Of a stretch of 45,940 nucleotides of DNA, positions 43,008 to 45,940 are shown one piece after another. The notes under the pieces are model-generated. The model had not been told where the DNA came from and searched no databases. It was given only the letters and a program-made list of their open reading frames with translations. The position numbers were made by a program, and so were the translations under genes. Numbering within the stretch: position 1 is the first letter of the stretch; each line of letters begins with the position of its first letter. Origin of the DNA: Lachnospiraceae bacterium UBA7179 (GTDB lineage: Bacteria > Bacillota > Clostridia > Lachnospirales > Lachnospiraceae); the NCBI GenBank assembly GCA_002491195.1, contig DKVL01000032.1:1098-47037 (forward strand), written 5' to 3'.

Positions 43008-44009
43008 TCAAGCACGCTCCAGAGCCTGTCTTAGAATATTCAAATTGCCTTCCATCACATCCAAATAGCTAATTCCTGCCTTAATATCCCTCCGCGAGAC
43101 AGACTGCATTGAGTTCAGTTCCAGAATCTGCTGATTCCCTGTCTTTGTATTCTCAATGATAACCTGCGCCAGCCTGTCATCCGAACCATCAAGCACAATC
43201 ACCGCGCCCAGATTTAACTCGTTCAGCTTATTGATCAAAAATGCCACAGTCCCAAAGCTTGCCTCTGTCTCCGCGCTGCATCCATTGAACGCCGCATAAT
43301 AATCCAGCCCATAGTCCTCCACAAAATACCGGAACGGAAACCGGTCCGCGAAAAGCAATGTCTTTTCGCTGCTTTCACTAACTGTCTTCGTATACTGTGC
43401 ATCGAGCGCACTCAATTCCGCAATATACCGCTCACTGTTCCTTCTATATAAATCTGCATGTTCCCTGTCCATACTGGCAAGCTGCGCCGAGATCTCCTCC
43501 ACGATCAGCTCCGCATTCCGAATCGAGAGCCAAACGTGCTCGTCATACTCGTGTTCCTCCTGCGCCTCAGAATCATGGCTGCTATGGTCATGGTCATCAT
43601 GTCCGCTGCCGCCCTCGACGTGCTCCTCCTCGACAAGTCTTTCGCTGACCGCTTCCATCATATTGACGGCACGCATGTCCGGATTAACCGCCTCTTTCAG
43701 CGCATCGTCAACCCAGCCGTCGGATTCCCCGCCCACATAGATAAACAGGTCGCAGTCCGAAACCCTCGCGATATCCAGTGCCGACGGCTGAAAATTGTGA
43801 AGATCCCCGCCCTTGTCCATAAGCAGTGTCACTGAAATATTTTCCTCATTGCCCTGAATCAGATTTTCCACCCAGTCATACTGCGGGAACGTCGTGCAGA
43901 CGACCTGAAAACTGCCGTCCCTCGAAATGGAATCCGGAACCTGGGCACAACCTGTCAGCATACAGATATAGAATAAGACAACTTCTAAGAACAACTTCTT
44001 TTTTTTCAT
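43008..44009 (-). CDS. Zinc-binding lipoprotein of an ABC uptake system (ZnuA/AdcA-like)
   Basis: A 333-residue cluster A-I metal-binding protein. The lipoprotein signal ends in LTGC (Cys21). The domain shows VVCTTFPQYDWVENLIQG, LHNFQPSALDI with a metal-ligand His, and YDEHVWLSIRNAELI. A His- and Asp-rich loop at about 130-155 (GHDDHDHSSHD) is typical of zinc rather than manganese receptors. The gene starts at 44009 with AGGAGAGG upstream, and heads the operon with a consensus promoter and a Fur-family operator. Confidence 0.93.
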   Translation of the reverse strand: MKKKKLFLEVVLFYICMLTGCAQVPDSISRDGSFQVVCTTFPQYDWVENLIQGNEENISVTLLMDKGGDLHNFQPSALDIARVSDCDLFIYVGGESDGWVDDALKEAVNPDMRAVNMMEAVSERLVEEEHVEGGSGHDDHDHSSHDSEAQEEHEYDEHVWLSIRNAELIVEEISAQLASMDREHADLYRRNSERYIAELSALDAQYTKTVSESSEKTLLFADRFPFRYFVEDYGLDYYAAFNGCSAETEASFGTVAFLINKLNELNLGAVIVLDGSDDRLAQVIIENTKTGNQQILELNSMQSVSRRDIKAGISYLDVMEGNLNILRQALERA

Positions 44010-44033
44010 ATGCCCACTTCCTCTCCTGCGATT

Positions 44034-44048
44034 TGCAAATCATTTGCA
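44034..44048 (-). promoter_or_regulatory. 7-1-7 palindromic operator, probable Zur site
   Basis: TGCAAAT-C-ATTTGCA is a perfect 7-1-7 inverted repeat, the layout of Fur-family operators. It sits just downstream of the -10 at the expected transcription start of the zinc lipoprotein gene, where bound repressor would block transcription. The exact bases differ from the Bacillus Zur consensus, so the regulator is inferred. Confidence 0.6.
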
Positions 44049-44055
44049 TTTTATA

Positions 44056-44084
44056 ATTATATATATTTGGCATTGTCTTGTCAA
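44056..44084 (-). promoter_or_regulatory. Consensus promoter of the zinc uptake operon
   Basis: On the minus strand TTGACA (44084-44079) and TATAAT (44061-44056) are separated by exactly 17 bases, a full consensus match. Confidence 0.85.
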
Positions 44085-44113
44085 GACTGAATGAAAATCT
44101 GGTGGACATATTA

Positions 44114-44294
44114 GAGCGTGTTTGAAAAATGCTTTCTGCCAGATGTGCGTCACAGTTTGTGGGAGATTTTTGCCAAATGAAGGAGGCGTAGCGGGCTACG
44201 TCGACTGAATTTAGTGCAAATATCACGCAAAGTGGTGAATACGATGCATACGCGTCGTTATGCAGATGGCGGGAATGATTTTTCAAACACGCTC
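44114..44294. mobile_element. 181-bp palindromic MITE with TA target duplication
   Basis: The element begins GAGCGTGTTTGAAAAAT and ends with its inverse. TA flanks both sides (44112-44113 and 44295-44296). The palindrome continues inwards imperfectly, with TTTGTGGGAGATTTTTGCC facing GCAAATATCACGCAAAG, and a tip hairpin CGTAGCGGGCTACG, so it can fold almost end to end. No coding capacity. A fragment of its end lies at 42901-42937. TA duplication suggests mobilisation by an IS630/mariner-type transposase, but its ends do not match those of the adjacent IS630. Confidence 0.8.
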
Positions 44295-44382
44295 TAGTAC
44301 TCCATCCGGCTAGTTTTTAGAGTTTACATTTCTTGCAAATATTGATATATTTAATGAAAAAAGGTATTTGGAGGATATAGGT

Positions 44383-44835
44383 ATGCCACAGTATATAGTA
44401 ACTTTGTCAGATGAGGAAATACAGGAATTAAGTGGATTGATTCGGAAAGGCGGGAAAGGTTATCGTATAAAACATGCCCAGATATTGTTAAAACTGGATC
44501 GGAAACCCGAAAATAAAGACTGGACATATGACCGGATTAAAGACGCATTCGGCGTCAGCAATGGAACAATTGCAGGTGTGGCAAAACGATTTGTAATGGA
44601 AGGAATGGAATCAGCCCTCGGACGCAGACAGCAGCAGAACAGACATCACAAAGTAACCGGGGATATTGAGGCGCAGATCTGTGCGATTGCCTGCTCGGAT
44701 GCACCTGAAGGCTGTTCATCCTGGACGATGCAGGCCATCGCAGATGAACTGATCCGCCTGGAAGTTGTGGATTATATAACGGACACTACTGTATGTGAAG
44801 TAATGAAAAAAACGAACTTAAGCCGTGGCTTGTGA
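44383..44835 (+). CDS. IS630 transposase, first frame (DNA-binding part)
   Basis: About 150 residues from ATG 44383, chosen since GGAGG lies 8 bases upstream. It opens PQYIVTLSDEEIQELSGLI and contains the helix-turn-helix DAFGVSNGTIAGVAKRFV, followed by GLEAAL-like GMESALGRR. The frame reaches a run of seven A bases (44806-44812) within ATG AAA AAA ACG and stops at 44835. A -1 slip on the A run would continue into the second frame as NELKPWLVKEWCIP, the conserved IS630 junction, so full transposase requires frameshifting. Confidence 0.88.
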   Translation: MPQYIVTLSDEEIQELSGLIRKGGKGYRIKHAQILLKLDRKPENKDWTYDRIKDAFGVSNGTIAGVAKRFVMEGMESALGRRQQQNRHHKVTGDIEAQICAIACSDAPEGCSSWTMQAIADELIRLEVVDYITDTTVCEVMKKTNLSRGL

Positions 44836-45497
44836 AGGAATGGTGCATTCCAAAGGCAGGAGCGGAATTTGTGGCAGCCATGGAGGATGTCCTTGAAGTA
44901 TACCAGCGGCCATATGACCCACTGTGTCCCGTGGTGTGCATCGACGAAACAAATAAGCAGCTTATAAAGGAAACCCGTATTCCATGCAAACCCGGAGAGC
45001 CTGAAAAAATAGATTCAGTATATGAGCGTAACGGGGTGGCGGATGTGTTCATGATCTCAGAACCCCTTGCAGGCAGGCGAGAGACAGTAGTCACGGAAAC
45101 ACGGACAGCGGAAGACTTTGCAAAAATATTAAAGTACACGTCCGATGTACTTTACCCCAGAACAGAAAAGATAATCCTGGTCACGGACAACCTGAATACA
45201 CATACGACAGCCTCATTATATAAAACATTCAAGCCAGAAGAAGCACGTAGGCTGGCAGAACGGTTTGAGTGGCATTATACACCAAAACACGGAAGCTGGC
45301 TCGACATGGCAGAAATTGAAATAGGTATAATGAGCCGTCAGGCACTCGCAAAACCACTTGCAGATATCGAAAGCTTTAAGGAACAGGTACGTATCTGGAC
45401 TATTAAACGAAACAGCGAATGCAGGAAAATAAACTGGCAGTTTACGACACAGGATGCAAGGATAAAACTGGCTAAGCTGTATCCAACAATACTCTAA
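44832..45497 (+). CDS. IS630 transposase, second frame (DDE catalytic part)
   Basis: The catalytic domain of the transposase, read by -1 frameshift from 44811 rather than from its own start (the ATG at 44832 has no good ribosome binding site). The DDE residues are visible: D in VVCIDETNKQ, D in ILVTDNLNTHT, and E in GSWLDMAEIEIG. It ends KLAKLYPTIL. The intact frames and perfect inverted repeats suggest a recent, possibly active copy. Confidence 0.88.
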   Translation: MKEWCIPKAGAEFVAAMEDVLEVYQRPYDPLCPVVCIDETNKQLIKETRIPCKPGEPEKIDSVYERNGVADVFMISEPLAGRRETVVTETRTAEDFAKILKYTSDVLYPRTEKIILVTDNLNTHTTASLYKTFKPEEARRLAERFEWHYTPKHGSWLDMAEIEIGIMSRQALAKPLADIESFKEQVRIWTIKRNSECRKINWQFTTQDARIKLAKLYPTIL

Positions 45498-45646
45498 AAA
45501 CTAGCCGGATGGAGTACTAGTTTCTCCTCGATTTCCTCATTCATCTCGATACTTTGTGCAGTTTCTTTTCCATGCATATTTTCCATGTCTATAATTTCCT
45601 TGACGCGCTCAGCAGCTTTTATACTTTTCTCAAAATCCTTGTCCAT
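45494..45646 (-). pseudogene. Small gene truncated by IS630, with IS-encoded C-terminus
   Basis: From ATG 45646, with AGAGGTGAATAAAA upstream, a 50-residue frame reads DKDFEKSIKAAERVKEIID and ends EEIEEKLVLHPASF. Codons for the last seven or eight residues and the TAG lie in the IS630 inverted repeat. Without the MITE and IS the frame would run on across the former TA site toward the zinc operon promoter. The native part is a charged, helical peptide. I do not recognise its family. Confidence 0.6.
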
Positions 45647-45721
45647 TTTTATTCACCTCTCTTTCATACAGAGTTCTCTCGGAAACTCAAACCTCTTGAA
45701 TTTCCTTATTTTTTTGTTACT

Positions 45722-45770
45722 ACTAAAATGTCTTTTCACCCCTGTTTTTTGTAACATTTTAGTTTTTCTT
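45722..45770 (+). terminator. Possible rightward terminator
   Basis: ACTAAAATGT (45722-45731) pairs perfectly with ACATTTTAGT (45754-45763), followed by TTTTCTTTTT. The 22-base loop is long. No rightward gene directly precedes it apart from the IS630. Confidence 0.4.
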
Positions 45771-45833
45771 TTTGTTTCTGACAAAATTTTTGCTTTTTTA
45801 ACAAAAACACTTGACAAACCTCCCAAAATATGC

Positions 45834-45874
45834 GGCCGGATTTAGTGACATGCACTTTGTCACTAAATCCGGCC
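45834..45874. repeat. Perfect 17-bp inverted repeat hairpin
   Basis: GGCCGGATTTAGTGACA (45834-45850) pairs perfectly with TGTCACTAAATCCGGCC (45858-45874), loop 7 bases. The T tract on either side is weak (CTTTGTTG to the right). It may be a terminator of a gene beyond the window or a small palindromic repeat. Nothing else is recognised in 45647-45940. Confidence 0.6.
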
Positions 45875-45940
45875 CTTTGTTGTATAAGGTATCTTTTCAA
45901 ACTCAAGTAAGCGATGAATAACCCACCGGTTTTACATTGT

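Larger units (their letters stand above)
44297..45517 (+). mobile_element. IS630-family insertion sequence, 1221 bp
   Basis: Perfect terminal inverted repeats: GTACTCCATCCGGCTAG continuing to AGAGT at the left (44297-44323) and its exact inverse at the right (45491-45517), flanked by TA on both sides (44295-44296 and 45518-45519). Two overlapping frames encode the transposase. The left TA is the same one that borders the MITE, so the IS landed exactly at the MITE's edge or vice versa. Confidence 0.92.

Noticed and set aside
44114..44294. The palindromic element as part of the adjacent IS630
   Set aside because: Its ends (GAGCGTGTTTG) do not match the IS630 ends (GTACTCCATCC), and a separate TA lies between them.
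45811..45840. TTGACA at 45811 as a promoter
   Set aside because: No acceptable -10 lies 16-18 bases downstream; the region enters a GC-rich hairpin.
1..45940. tRNA, rRNA or prophage genes
   Set aside because: No cloverleaf with conserved TTCGA-type arms, rRNA segments or phage structural genes were recognised by eye; this was not an exhaustive computed search.

Overview
The window looks like chromosomal DNA of a Gram-positive, low-to-mid GC Clostridium-class bacterium, most likely a Lachnospiraceae member. This is inferred from strong AGGAGG-type ribosome binding sites, Rpn-family genes with GRKE/GREE tails, an FHA / PP2C / Ser-Thr kinase cluster, a SleB-type cell-wall hydrolase, a czcD-type (NiCo) riboswitch and many small palindromic repeats. 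No rRNA, tRNA, CRISPR array, phage or plasmid core was seen.

Layout. (1) 1-11.5 kb is a decaying surface-polymer flank. It holds an intact FkbM methyltransferase and an intact PAPS-type sulfotransferase among wrecks: a CDP-glycerol transferase fragment carrying a 127-bp MITE, a cysD fragment, several Rpn fragments, a frameshifted secreted DUF3472 gene, a nonsense-interrupted Rpn gene, and a GTPase gene cut at its 5' end beside a 33-bp IS4 fragment. Three copies of a terminator-bearing repeat are scattered here. (2) 11.5-25.2 kb is one leftward operon read from a recognisable promoter: rfbF, rfbH, a YerE-like thiamine-diphosphate enzyme, an SDR, rfbG, a GtrB-type glycosyltransferase, a polytopic membrane protein, a TagD-Gfo/Idh/MocA fusion, a calcineurin-GDPD fusion and a CDP-glycerol glycerophosphotransferase. 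Together they suggest a surface glycan with a branched 3,6-dideoxyhexose and glycerol-phosphate (or another polyol-phosphate). (3) 25.2-27.1 kb has a Uma2 nuclease-like gene and a cation diffusion facilitator under a NiCo riboswitch with a clear promoter. (4) 27.1-31.3 kb is a phospho-signalling cluster (FHA protein, PP2C phosphatase, membrane Ser/Thr kinase, small membrane protein). (5) 31.4-34.8 kb carries a cell-wall hydrolase, upp, rpiB and the Sua5/TsaC-type tRNA gene. (6) 34.9-36.4 kb is a complete IS4-family element whose end may give the tsaC/rpiB/upp genes a hybrid promoter. (7) 36.4-41.3 kb has an amidase, a 155-bp palindromic element, a 30-aa membrane peptide with its own promoter and terminator, a chemotaxis receptor, and a chimeric junction joining a secreted-protein 3' fragment to a 5'-truncated M56 peptidase. 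(8) 41.3-44.1 kb is a zinc-type ABC uptake operon (permease, ATPase, binding lipoprotein) with a consensus promoter and a 7-1-7 Fur-family operator. (9) 44.1-45.6 kb is a nested insertion, TA-MITE-TA-IS630-TA, that truncates a small gene and places the IS end in its reading frame.

The most interesting material is the glycan operon with two uncommon domain fusions, the riboswitch-controlled metal exporter, the sulfotransferase whose ribosome binding site derives from the coding sequence of a dead Rpn gene, and the 30-aa membrane peptide. All functions are read from motifs and context only; no database search was run.
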